Shown here: one piece after another, positions 10,585 to 17,891 of the stretch
How the letters are laid out: each line of letters starts with the position of its first letter
How positions within the stretch are numbered: position 1 is the first letter of the stretch
Source of the DNA: Acidaminococcus massiliensis
GTDB lineage: Bacteria > Bacillota > Negativicutes > Acidaminococcales > Acidaminococcaceae
Direction of reading: 5' to 3'
DNA length: 64,000 nt
Assembly (NCBI RefSeq): GCF_900095825.1
Contig: NZ_LT608315.1
Coordinates: 2,045,628 to 2,109,627 of the forward strand
Translations under genes and position numbers: made by a program
Notes under the pieces: model-generated
Seen by the model: the letters and a program-made list of their open reading frames with translations, nothing else
The model's database searches: none
Told to the model about the DNA's origin: nothing

Positions 10585-11646
10585 TTACTGATGGTTGGAA
10601 TCAGCTTGCAGACAATCGATGATTTCCCGGGCGGCAGCTTCATCGGTGACCAGGATATCATCCTGGCCGCTGCGGAGCATGGAAAGGATCGCCCTTCCCT
10701 TGGAACGCCCGCCGGCAATGCCCATGACCGTGTGGATCTTTTCCAGATCATTGACCATGAGCCCCAGGGTGTCGGTGCTGTAGACCACCCGGCCTTTCAG
10801 GTCGAAATACTGCCCCAGGGCTTCCCCTACGGCGCCGGCCTGTTCCAACTGCCGCATCAGCTTCGGATCCATACCCCGTTTTTCTGCCATCACCAAGGCC
10901 TGTCCCATACCATGGACCAGGATATCCGCGCTTTTGATGGTTTCCACCACCTGCTTCACACGGGCATCTTCTTCCAGGATTTTCTGGAGCACATCCTCGC
11001 TGACACTGTCCGGCACATACAGCTGCAGGTACCGGGTCTTGAGGCGGCCGGCCAGCACGGTAGCAATGGTGTTGGCCTGGAGTTCCATTTTGTCTCCCAA
11101 GCCACCCCGGGCCGGGACCACAATGGTCTCCGGTTCGTTGCCAAAGGTGTTTTCCGCCATGGCAGCCACCGTGGTTCCTCCGGTGACAGCCACAATGTGC
11201 CTTCCATGATCTGCAAGAAGGCGCAGCAGGATACCGGCTGCCACTCGCCCGATTTCCCGGGTGACCACTTTATCCTGGTCCGCATTCCCGGGAAGCACCA
11301 CCACTTTCTGGAGATGGAGCTTTTCCTGGAGCAGGGTTTCCAGGCTGGAAAGCTTCTGGAGCCGGTTCACATAGTCCCGGAGTTCCTGGAGGAGCACAGC
11401 TCCCTCATCAGTGATGCTCATGCCGGTGAGGGTGAAGTCCAAGAGACCCGCTTCCTTGAGGAAATCCACATGGGAGCGGAGGATCCGCTCGCTGAGCCCC
11501 AGCTTTTTGGCCAGGGTCCGGCGGCCGATGGGCTGGTCATGGCTGATCTGCCGGAGCACTTTGTAGCGCTCAGTCAGGAGATCCACCATTTCCGGGACCA
11601 GTTTATTCTGCAGGTTGATGATTCGATCCAAGCTGATGTTGCACAT
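10585..11646 (-). CDS. cggR: Central glycolytic genes regulator (SorC/CggR family)
   Basis: A 353-residue SorC-family repressor. The N-terminal helix-turn-helix (GRRTLAKKLGLSERILRSHV, about residues 41-60) is followed by a sugar-phosphate isomerase-like effector domain with TGGTTVAAMAE and VVPARGGLG. In Bacillus, CggR represses gap-pgk-tpi-pgm-eno until fructose-1,6-bisphosphate binds; the same gene order downstream makes that role likely here. GAGGG precedes the ATG and overlaps a candidate CggR operator, implying autoregulation. Confidence 0.95.
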   Translation of the reverse strand: MCNISLDRIINLQNKLVPEMVDLLTERYKVLRQISHDQPIGRRTLAKKLGLSERILRSHVDFLKEAGLLDFTLTGMSITDEGAVLLQELRDYVNRLQKLSSLETLLQEKLHLQKVVVLPGNADQDKVVTREIGRVAAGILLRLLADHGRHIVAVTGGTTVAAMAENTFGNEPETIVVPARGGLGDKMELQANTIATVLAGRLKTRYLQLYVPDSVSEDVLQKILEEDARVKQVVETIKSADILVHGMGQALVMAEKRGMDPKLMRQLEQAGAVGEALGQYFDLKGRVVYSTDTLGLMVNDLEKIHTVMGIAGGRSKGRAILSMLRSGQDDILVTDEAAAREIIDCLQADSNHQ

Positions 11647-11649
11647 TTT

Positions 11650-11676
11650 GTCCCTCGTGGTACTTTTTACGTCCCA
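11650..11676 (-). promoter_or_regulatory. Candidate CggR operator
   Basis: On the minus strand just before cggR are two direct GGGAC repeats whose starts are 21 bp apart, with a partial GTAC-type half site between. This resembles the tandem CGGGAC-N6-TGTC operator of Bacillus CggR. The proximal repeat overlaps the cggR ribosome site. Assignment is by similarity only. Confidence 0.55.
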
Positions 11677-11710
11677 CCCTGTTCGAAAAAAATAAATTTA
11701 CTACGACTTC

Positions 11711-11716
11711 ATTATA
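11711..11716 (-). promoter_or_regulatory. -10 box for the cggR-glycolysis operon
   Basis: A perfect TATAAT on the minus strand lies about 65 bases before cggR. The -35 position falls inside the nadC terminator stem and has no good match to TTGACA, so the promoter may rely on other elements. Confidence 0.5.
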
Positions 11717-11726
11717 GCATAGATAA

Positions 11727-11759
11727 GAAAAAAAGGAAGGGGGCGCCCTTCCTTTTTTT
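11727..11759 (-). terminator. Bidirectional terminator after nadC
   Basis: A near-perfect inverted repeat (AAGGAAGGG / CCCTTCCTT arms) flanked by A and T runs sits between nadC and the cggR promoter. It should terminate the nadABC transcript from the minus strand. Confidence 0.75.
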
Positions 11760-11782
11760 CTGCCCTGCCTGCCAGGCAGGGC

Positions 11783-11802
11783 GGGTCACGAGTCGCGACC
11801 CA
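11783..11802. repeat. Short palindromic intergenic repeat
   Basis: The palindrome GGGTCACGAGTCGCGACCC lies between the nadC stop and its terminator. Related GAGTC/GACCC-rich palindromes occur at 15462-15492, 15589-15607 and 27568-27588, all intergenic. Confidence 0.5.
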
Positions 11803-11806
11803 CCTG

Positions 11807-12646
11807 TTATTTTATCTCCCCCACATCCAAACTGATGTCCAGGGCTTTTACGCTGTGGGTCAGGGCTCCGATGCTGATTACGTCCACGCCGGCTGCCGCA
11901 GCGGCTGCCAAGTTATGTTCATCGATGCCGCCGGAAGCTTCCACCACCGCCCGGTGAGCGATCATCTTTACGCATTCTTTCATAGTTTCCGGAGCCATGT
12001 TGTCCAGCATGATCACATCGGCCCCCCCTTCCAAGGCTTCTTTGGCCTGAGCCAGGCTTTCCACTTCGATCTCGATCTTGGTCATATGGCTGGCATAGGC
12101 TTTGGCCCGGGCCAGGGCTTCTTTTACGCCACCGGCCACGGCAATGTGGTTGTCTTTGATCAGGATGGCATCATAGAGCCCCAACCGGTGGTTGTGGCCC
12201 CCACCGGTGCGGACGGCATATTTTTCCAGGCACCGCAGCCCCGGAGTAGTCTTCCTGGTATCCACCACCCGGGTACCGTAAGGTTTGGCCAGATCTGCCA
12301 GCTTTTTGGTCCGGGTAGCGATGCCGGAAAGGTGCTGGAGCAGGTTCAGGGCCAGCCGTTCTCCCATGAGCACGCTGCGGGCACAGCCGCTGACTTCGGC
12401 AATGAGAGTGCCCGGTTCCAACAGGTCCCCGTCTTTGGCCAAGGCTTTGAATTCCAAGCGGGGATCCACTTTGGCAAAGACCTTCCGGGCCGCCTCCATC
12501 CCGCACAGGACCCCGGTATCCTTGGCATGGATGATGCCGCAGGTCACCGCTTCCGGAGGCAGCAGGGCCTCACTGGTCAAATCGCCGCTGCCGATGTCTT
12601 CTGCCAGCCATTCTTCCAGCTGTTTATCCAATGTTCCGCTGTACAT
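11807..12646 (-). CDS. nadC: Nicotinate-nucleotide pyrophosphorylase (carboxylating)
   Basis: A 279-residue quinolinate phosphoribosyltransferase converting quinolinate and PRPP into nicotinate mononucleotide, the last step of the de novo NAD branch encoded here. Diagnostic motifs include LAEDIGSGDLTSEALL, VVDTRKTTPGLR and IMLDNM. The ATG at 12646 follows AGGAGG; an in-frame extension to 12898 merely shadows nadB. It overlaps the 3' end of nadB by 23 bp, so the two are translationally linked. Confidence 0.97.
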   Translation of the reverse strand: MYSGTLDKQLEEWLAEDIGSGDLTSEALLPPEAVTCGIIHAKDTGVLCGMEAARKVFAKVDPRLEFKALAKDGDLLEPGTLIAEVSGCARSVLMGERLALNLLQHLSGIATRTKKLADLAKPYGTRVVDTRKTTPGLRCLEKYAVRTGGGHNHRLGLYDAILIKDNHIAVAGGVKEALARAKAYASHMTKIEIEVESLAQAKEALEGGADVIMLDNMAPETMKECVKMIAHRAVVEASGGIDEHNLAAAAAAGVDVISIGALTHSVKALDISLDVGEIK

Positions 12647-14243
12647 GGGGTGCGCCTCCTTGAAGTTCTTCGATGCTGTGATGCTTCCAGCATTCCCGCG
12701 GTTCCGGATAATCCAGACGATAGTGGGCACCCCGGCTTTCTTCCCGCCGAAGGGCTGCCTGGGCAATGAGCCGGGAAACCAGGAGCTGAGACTTAAGGTC
12801 CAGCTGTGCGCTGGCAGAAGCCGCTGCCCCTTCATATTTTTTGCCGATGGCTGCCAGGGCATCCAGGGCTTTTTCAATGGATTCCCGGTCCCGGGCAATG
12901 CCCAGCTGCCGGCTCATGATTTCCTGGAGAGCCTTCCGGTCTGCCTCCAGGGTTCCTGGGGAAATCTCCCAGGGCTGGAGCCGAGACTGCCAATCGCTTT
13001 CTTCCGCAAATGACTGGCCAGCCGGAAGATCCTTGCACAGGGCTTGGGCCGCCCTCCGTCCGAACACCAGTCCCTCCAAAAGAGAATTGCTGGCCAGCCG
13101 GTTGGCCCCCTGGAGCCCGGTGCAGGCCGCTTCTCCACAGGCGTACAGCCGCTGGATACTGGTATGGCCCCAGGCATCGGTGCGGATGCCGCCCATCATA
13201 TAATGGGCAGCCGGCGCAATGGGGATCCGCTCTTTGCGCATATCCACCCCATATTCCAGCAGGGTCCGGAAGATCATGGGGAATTTTTCCTCCACCCGGT
13301 CGATGACTGTGGCATCCAGCAGTACATGGTCACTGCCGCACGCCTTCATTTCCGTGGCTATGGCCCGGGCCACCACATCCCGGGGAGCCAGTTCCTTCAT
13401 GGGATGGTATCCGGGCATGAACCGTTCTCCCCTTGTATTGTACAAAAGGGCTCCGGCGCCCCGGACCGCCTCCGAGACCAAAAAGCTGGGATGGCCGGGG
13501 ATGGCCAGGGCCGTAGGATGGAACTGGACGAACTCCATATCCATCAGCTCCGCCCCCGCCCGGTAGGCCAAGGCCAGTCCGCTGCCCACTGCCCCTTCCG
13601 GATTGGTGGTATGGGCAAAGAGACGGCCCACGCCCCCGGTGGCCAGGACTGTTCCCCGGGCCCGGATATGAAGCATCTTTCCCTGATAGAGGGCCATAGC
13701 ACCCCAGCAGATGCCGTCCCGGACCAAAAGATCCGTCACATAGCAGTGTTCCAAGGTACGGATCCGTTTTTCCCGGCCGGCGATCGCCCGGAGGGCCCGA
13801 GAGACTTCCGCGCCGGTGCTGTCGCCATTGGCGTGGACGATCCGGTTCCGGCTGTGACAGCCTTCCCGTCCCAGTGCCAAGGTCCCATCCGGGTTCCGGT
13901 CGAACTGCGCTCCGTGATGGAGCAGATCCAGCACCGCCTGAGGACCTTCCGTCACTACGATCTTTGCCATCTTTTCATCGGTCAGGCCGGCTCCGGCCAC
14001 CAGGGTATCCTGGTAATGGAGGGATGGATCATCGTCCTTCCCCAGGGCTGCAGCAATGCCTCCCTGGGCTTTAGCGGTATTGCTGTCCTGGAGCTCATCC
14101 CGGACCGCCACTAGCACTTCCCGTCCGGCTTCCGCCAGGGACCAGGCAGTCTGGAGCCCAGCAGCCCCGGACCCGATTACCAAGATATCCGTTTCAATCA
14201 CCGGCGCATCCGCCGTATCAAATTGCGTCCAATAGGTTTCCAT
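12624..14243 (-). CDS. nadB: L-aspartate oxidase
   Basis: A 539-residue FAD enzyme oxidising L-aspartate to iminoaspartate, which NadA condenses to quinolinate. The dinucleotide motif VIGSGAAGLQTAWSLAEAG starts near residue 22, and active-site segments HSRNRIVHANGDSTG and PTALAIPGHPSFLVSEA are present, with a C-terminal helical domain as in the succinate dehydrogenase flavoprotein family. AAAGGAGG precedes the ATG. In an anaerobe fumarate is the likely electron acceptor. Middle gene of nadA-nadB-nadC. Confidence 0.97.
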   Translation of the reverse strand: METYWTQFDTADAPVIETDILVIGSGAAGLQTAWSLAEAGREVLVAVRDELQDSNTAKAQGGIAAALGKDDDPSLHYQDTLVAGAGLTDEKMAKIVVTEGPQAVLDLLHHGAQFDRNPDGTLALGREGCHSRNRIVHANGDSTGAEVSRALRAIAGREKRIRTLEHCYVTDLLVRDGICWGAMALYQGKMLHIRARGTVLATGGVGRLFAHTTNPEGAVGSGLALAYRAGAELMDMEFVQFHPTALAIPGHPSFLVSEAVRGAGALLYNTRGERFMPGYHPMKELAPRDVVARAIATEMKACGSDHVLLDATVIDRVEEKFPMIFRTLLEYGVDMRKERIPIAPAAHYMMGGIRTDAWGHTSIQRLYACGEAACTGLQGANRLASNSLLEGLVFGRRAAQALCKDLPAGQSFAEESDWQSRLQPWEISPGTLEADRKALQEIMSRQLGIARDRESIEKALDALAAIGKKYEGAAASASAQLDLKSQLLVSRLIAQAALRREESRGAHYRLDYPEPRECWKHHSIEELQGGAPHVQRNIG

Positions 14244-14307
14244 GAGGAATCCTCCTTTTACAAGTGGCCGCCTGAGCAGCAGCCTGTTACAGCTGGTAGG
14301 ACAAGGG

Positions 14308-14332
14308 AAGGAACCCGATCGACGGGTTCCTT
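14308..14332 (-). other. Perfect hairpin in the nadA-nadB gap
   Basis: A 10-bp perfect inverted repeat (AAGGAACCCG / CGGGTTCCTT, 5-nt loop) lies in the 126-bp gap between nadA and nadB. The minus-strand RNA continues CCCTTG with no U run, so a role in mRNA processing or differential stability is more likely than termination. Confidence 0.5.
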
Positions 14333-14369
14333 GAAGAGAAACGCAGCTGCCGCTGACAGCCAGTTCAGT

Positions 14370-15275
14370 TCACTTCACTTCCAGCATCCGTTCCAAGGCC
14401 GTCCGGGCTTTCACTCTGATTTCTTCCGGCACCACGATCCGGGGTTCCAAAGTCTCCAGGGAACGCTTCACCAGTTCCAAGGTGGTCTTTTTCATATTGG
14501 GGCACAGCAGATTGCCGCCGGCCATGTAGAACTTCTTGTGGGGGCAGCTCCATTCCAGCTGGGTCAGCACCCCGCATTCCGTGGCGATGATGAATTCGTC
14601 TTCCGGACTTTGTTCCGCATAGTGGATGATGCCCATGGTGCTGCCCACATAATCCGCCAGGGCCCGGACTTCCGGCCGGCATTCCGGGTGCATGAGCACT
14701 TTGGCCGCCGGATGTTCTTTTTTGGCTGCTTCCACTTCCTCTACGCTGAGCGCATGATGGGTGGGGCAGGCTCCCCGCCAGGGCAGGATGGTGTGATGGG
14801 TCTTTTCCGCCGTAAAAGTGGCCAAGTTCTGATCCGGGACGAAAAGGATGGGCTGCTCTGCCGGCAGGCTTTCGATCACTTTCACCGCATTGGAGGATGT
14901 GCAGCAGATTTCACTGAGGGCCTTGACGCTGGCCGGGGTATTCACGTAGGAAACCACTTTGTATTCCGGATGGTCTGACAGAAAAGCCTTTACCCGCGCT
15001 TCCAAGGTATCGTCGAACATCCGGCAGCCCGCGTCGATGGCCGGCAGCAGGGTGATTTTCTCCGGGGAAAGGATGTTGGCAGTCTCCGCCATGAACCGGA
15101 CCCCGCAGAAAACGATCACATCCGCATCGGTCTGGGCGGCCTGCTGGGACAGGGCAAAAGAATCACCGCAGAAATCCGCGATTTCCTGGATTTCCTCCGG
15201 CTGGTATACATGGGCCAGGATCACAGCATTCCGTTCTTTTTTCAAACGGATGATGGCATCGAACAAGTCTTCCAT
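14370..15275 (-). CDS. nadA: Quinolinate synthase A
   Basis: A 301-residue [4Fe-4S] enzyme condensing iminoaspartate with dihydroxyacetone phosphate to quinolinate. It shows the A-type core: AHVYQPEEIQEIAD, FCGVRFMAETANILSP, the SSNAVKVI segment, HPECRPEV and ATECGVLTQLEW. Cysteines in FCGVRF, ICCTSSNA and ATECG are the probable cluster ligands. Length is normal for the compact form. AAAGGAG precedes the ATG. It is first in the nad operon behind a good promoter and a candidate operator. Confidence 0.96.
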   Translation of the reverse strand: MEDLFDAIIRLKKERNAVILAHVYQPEEIQEIADFCGDSFALSQQAAQTDADVIVFCGVRFMAETANILSPEKITLLPAIDAGCRMFDDTLEARVKAFLSDHPEYKVVSYVNTPASVKALSEICCTSSNAVKVIESLPAEQPILFVPDQNLATFTAEKTHHTILPWRGACPTHHALSVEEVEAAKKEHPAAKVLMHPECRPEVRALADYVGSTMGIIHYAEQSPEDEFIIATECGVLTQLEWSCPHKKFYMAGGNLLCPNMKKTTLELVKRSLETLEPRIVVPEEIRVKARTALERMLEVK

Positions 15276-15340
15276 GGGTCAGGTCTCCTTTGAGAAACGG
15301 AGGATGCCGCAGCAAGGCACCGCTCCGAAGTATTGGGTAC

Positions 15341-15384
15341 ATTATACACGATTTTTCCTTTATTGTCATGTCAACAGATGTCAA
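15341..15384 (-). promoter_or_regulatory. nadA promoter with TGTCA-repeat candidate operator
   Basis: On the minus strand a TGACAA -35 (15363-15368) and TATAAT -10 (15341-15346) are spaced 16 bp. Overlapping and upstream of the -35 are three TGTCA units (15364-15368, 15369-15373, 15379-15383), two of them in a TTGACAT direct repeat. Firmicutes NAD genes are often repressed by NiaR at TGTCA/TGACA-rich sites, so this is a plausible NiaR-type operator; no niaR gene is in the window. Confidence 0.5.
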
Positions 15385-15430
15385 TAGATAATGCAATGAA
15401 TCCATTGTAGCTGTTTTCCGGAGAAAGTGC

Positions 15431-15607
15431 AAGGCGGGGGTGTGAATGGATCCACACCCCCGGTCACGGGCACGAGTCTCGGGTCGCGAGCCTGGACGTT
15501 CAAGTTGTTTGTCCTTTTTCTATAGAATGATGAGAGAAAATCGAATGAAATCTGGAAAACCGGATTTTCGTTCTCCACCAACAAGCCCGCGACTCACGAC
15601 CCGTGAC
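15431..15607. repeat. Intergenic palindromes between nadA and glmS
   Basis: The nadA-glmS gap of about 380 bp holds no convincing gene beyond the nadA promoter and glmS terminator. It has a GGGGGTGTG/CACACCCCC hairpin (15434-15461) and, about 100 bp apart, two inverted relatives of a GTCACGGG...GAGTC...CGCGAG sequence (15462-15492 and 15589-15607). Confidence 0.5.
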
Positions 15608-15616
15608 CTTTTCCAT

Positions 15617-15645
15617 AAAAAAATGCTCCCCGCGGGGAGCATTTT
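15617..15645 (-). terminator. Intrinsic terminator after glmS
   Basis: A tight hairpin (AATGCTCCCC/GGGGAGCATT) just past the glmS stop, followed on the minus strand by a run of seven U, is a textbook terminator. Confidence 0.9.
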
Positions 15646-15657
15646 ATCCTTATGAAT

Positions 15658-17487
15658 TTATTCCACTGTCACGCTCTTGGCCAGGTTCCGAGGTTTATCC
15701 ACGTCGCAGCCTCTGGCCAGGGCCGCATAATAGGCCAGCAGCTGCAGAGGGATGACGGCCAGGATGGGAGCCAGGTCTTCATCGGCTTTGGGGATGATGA
15801 TCACGTTATTGGCATGTTTGGCCAGTTCCGTATCCCCTTCCATACCGATGCCGATCACGATGGCACCCCGGGTCTTCACTTCCTGGAGGTTGCTGATGGT
15901 CTTGTCATAGATATTGGACTGGGTGGCCAGGACGATCACTGGAACCCCTTCTGTGATGAGAGCCAGGGTCCCATGCTTCAGTTCCCCAGCGGCATAGGCT
16001 TCCGCATGGATGTAGGAGATTTCCTTCAGCTTCAGAGCCCCTTCCAGGGCCACGGCGTAATCCAGGCTCCGGCCTAGGAAGAAAGCGTCTTCCCGGTTGG
16101 CATAATTGGTGGCGTAGACTTTGATCTGGTCTACATGGTCCAGGATCTCATGCATCTGTTCCGGCACCGCCAGGACGCTCTGGATCAGTTCATGGAGCCG
16201 TTCGTCACTGAGTTTGCCTCTGATATGGGAAACATACATGCTCAGCAGCAGCATGACGATGAGCTGGGTGGTGTAGGCTTTGGTAGAAGCCACGGCGATT
16301 TCCGGTCCCGCATAGGTGTAGACCACCTGGTCGGCTTCCCGGGCAATGGAAGAACCCACCACATTGGTTACGGCCATGGTCTTGGCTCCCCGGCGCTTGG
16401 CTTCTTTCAGGGCTTCCAAGGTATCGCTGGTTTCCCCGGACTGGCTGATGACAATGCACAGGCAGCTTTCGTCCACAATAGGGTTCCGGTAGCGGAATTC
16501 CGAAGCGATGTCCACTTCCACTGGGATCCGGGCCATCTTCTCGATGTAATATTTCCCCACGATCCCCGCATGATAGGCCGTGCCGCAGGCCACGATGAAG
16601 ATCTTCTTGATGTCCTTCAGGGTCTCAGCGGTCCAGCCCAGTTCGCTGAATACCACTTTGTCGCTTTCCTTGCTCACCCGGCCCCGGAGGGTATCCCGGA
16701 CGGCCTTGGGCTGTTCGTAGATCTCCTTCAGCATGAAATGCTCGAAGCCGCCCTTTTCAGCTGCTTCCGCATTCCAGGTGACCCGGAAGACTTTTTTATC
16801 GATTTTCTTCCCTTCCAGGTCTTTGACAGTGACCCGGTCCGGTTCCACCACGGCCATCTCCCCATCGCTGAGGATATAGGTATCCCGGGTCTTGCTGATG
16901 ATGGCCGGGATATCGGAAGCAATGTAATTTTCGCCCTTGCCCAGGCCGATGACCAGCGGGTTGTTCTTCTTGGCGCAGATCAACTTGCTGGGATCCTTGG
17001 CGCAGAGGAACACCAGGGAATAGGACCCTTTGATGGTGTGGAGCACCTTCCGGACGGTGCTTTCAAAATCCCCGTCCCACAGATCTGCCATGAGATGGGC
17101 TACGATTTCCGTATCGGTTTCGGAACGGAAGTGATGGCCTTTCTTCAGCAGAGCCTGCTTCAGGGGCATATAATTTTCGATGATGCCGTTGTGGACGACG
17201 GCAAACTGGCCGCTTTCATCCGTATGGGGATGGGCGTTGATATCGCTGGGTTTCCCGTGGGTAGCCCAGCGGGTATGGCCGATGCCCACCGTGCCCGCCG
17301 GTTCATGGCCTACGATTTTCTGCCGCAGGGCATCCAGCCGGCCCACGCATTTTTCAACATCGATCTTGCCATTGTTGTAAACGGCGATGCCGGCAGAGTC
17401 ATACCCTCTGTATTCCAGTTTGCTCAGGCCTTCCATCAAAAAAGGAGTTGCCTGATGGCGTCCGATATATCCTACGATTCCGCACAT
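15658..17487 (-). CDS. glmS: Glutamine--fructose-6-phosphate aminotransferase (isomerising)
   Basis: A 609-residue GlmS making glucosamine-6-phosphate from fructose-6-phosphate and glutamine, the first step toward UDP-GlcNAc. The N-terminal class II glutamine amidotransferase domain begins MCGIVGYIG with nucleophile Cys2. Two SIS isomerase domains follow (ACGTAYHAG, SQSGETSDT, AVASTKAYTTQ) and the protein ends in KSVTVE. It is preceded by a glmS ribozyme and its own promoter, and followed by a terminator, so it is monocistronic and self-regulated by its product. Confidence 0.99.
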   Translation of the reverse strand: MCGIVGYIGRHQATPFLMEGLSKLEYRGYDSAGIAVYNNGKIDVEKCVGRLDALRQKIVGHEPAGTVGIGHTRWATHGKPSDINAHPHTDESGQFAVVHNGIIENYMPLKQALLKKGHHFRSETDTEIVAHLMADLWDGDFESTVRKVLHTIKGSYSLVFLCAKDPSKLICAKKNNPLVIGLGKGENYIASDIPAIISKTRDTYILSDGEMAVVEPDRVTVKDLEGKKIDKKVFRVTWNAEAAEKGGFEHFMLKEIYEQPKAVRDTLRGRVSKESDKVVFSELGWTAETLKDIKKIFIVACGTAYHAGIVGKYYIEKMARIPVEVDIASEFRYRNPIVDESCLCIVISQSGETSDTLEALKEAKRRGAKTMAVTNVVGSSIAREADQVVYTYAGPEIAVASTKAYTTQLIVMLLLSMYVSHIRGKLSDERLHELIQSVLAVPEQMHEILDHVDQIKVYATNYANREDAFFLGRSLDYAVALEGALKLKEISYIHAEAYAAGELKHGTLALITEGVPVIVLATQSNIYDKTISNLQEVKTRGAIVIGIGMEGDTELAKHANNVIIIPKADEDLAPILAVIPLQLLAYYAALARGCDVDKPRNLAKSVTVE

Positions 17488-17490
17488 AGT

Positions 17491-17662
17491 TGTGCCCTCC
17501 TGCGATTCTTTGTAGTTACCGTCTGCCGCGGTCCCTTCTGTATGCCTCCGTTGCCGGAGGGATTTGTAGGACAGCTTACGGTCTGCAGCTTACCGAGAGG
17601 CATCCGCTGACGACTCGATGGACCTCTTCCTCGTCGGCCAGGCCATGCCTGGCACCTGCGCT
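17491..17662 (-). ncRNA. glmS glucosamine-6-phosphate riboswitch-ribozyme
   Basis: The minus-strand leader of glmS carries the ribozyme landmarks in order: cleavage site A/GCGC (A at 17662, G1 at 17661), GACGAGGAAGAGGT, ATCGA, the catalytic-core segment GCGGATGCCTCTCGG, and downstream P3/P4-like stems ending in the AGGAGG ribosome site. Length of about 170 nt fits the class. The RNA self-cleaves when glucosamine-6-phosphate binds, lowering glmS mRNA. The 3' boundary is approximate. Confidence 0.93.
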
Positions 17663-17757
17663 CAAAGATTTGCAGAAATCTCCTGGCCCGTTCCCCCTCA
17701 AAAACGAGCGGCCCTCCAGTCCGGTATGCCCGGAGAGCATGTTTCTGCAGATACTTT

Positions 17758-17786
17758 ATCATACTATGTTTTGGACATGGGGTCAA
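17758..17786 (-). promoter_or_regulatory. glmS promoter
   Basis: TTGACC (17781-17786) and TATGAT (17758-17763) on the minus strand are separated by exactly 17 bp and lie about 95 bp upstream of the ribozyme cleavage site. Confidence 0.75.
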
Positions 17787-17820
17787 CTGGGAAGGGGGTG
17801 TTGCATGAGCAGCATCCCCG

Positions 17821-17856
17821 TCAGCGGTCAGCTGTCAACGGCCGCTGACAGCTGAC
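17821..17856. repeat. GTCAGCTGTC-type intergenic palindrome
   Basis: A perfect 10-bp inverted repeat (GTCAGCTGTC at 17827-17836, GACAGCTGAC at 17847-17856) nested in a TCAGCGG/CCGCTGA pair. Related GTCAACGGTCAGCTGACC-type sequences occur near 4631, 14350, 23840 and 44900, all intergenic. Confidence 0.55.
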
Positions 17857-17885
17857 AAAAAAAGGCGCTGCCTCAGCAGCGTCTC
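17857..17885 (-). terminator. Terminator after glmM
   Basis: Stem GACGCTGC / GCAGCGCC with a TGAG loop followed by seven U on the minus strand, shortly after the glmM stop. Confidence 0.85.
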
Positions 17886-17891
17886 TTTTCT

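Noticed and set aside
7551-11835. Two plus-strand ORFs of 748 and 779 codons opposite the glycolytic genes
   Set aside because: They are frame shadows of pgk-tpi, gap and cggR, caused by biased codon use in the real minus-strand genes.
12647-12898. N-terminal extension of nadC by 84 codons
   Set aside because: It lies wholly within the nadB coding end in another frame; the ATG at 12646 has a strong AGGAGG and matches the family N terminus.
15431-15607. CRISPR-like repeat array before glmS
   Set aside because: Only two imperfect, inverted copies with one irregular interval and no cas genes in the window.
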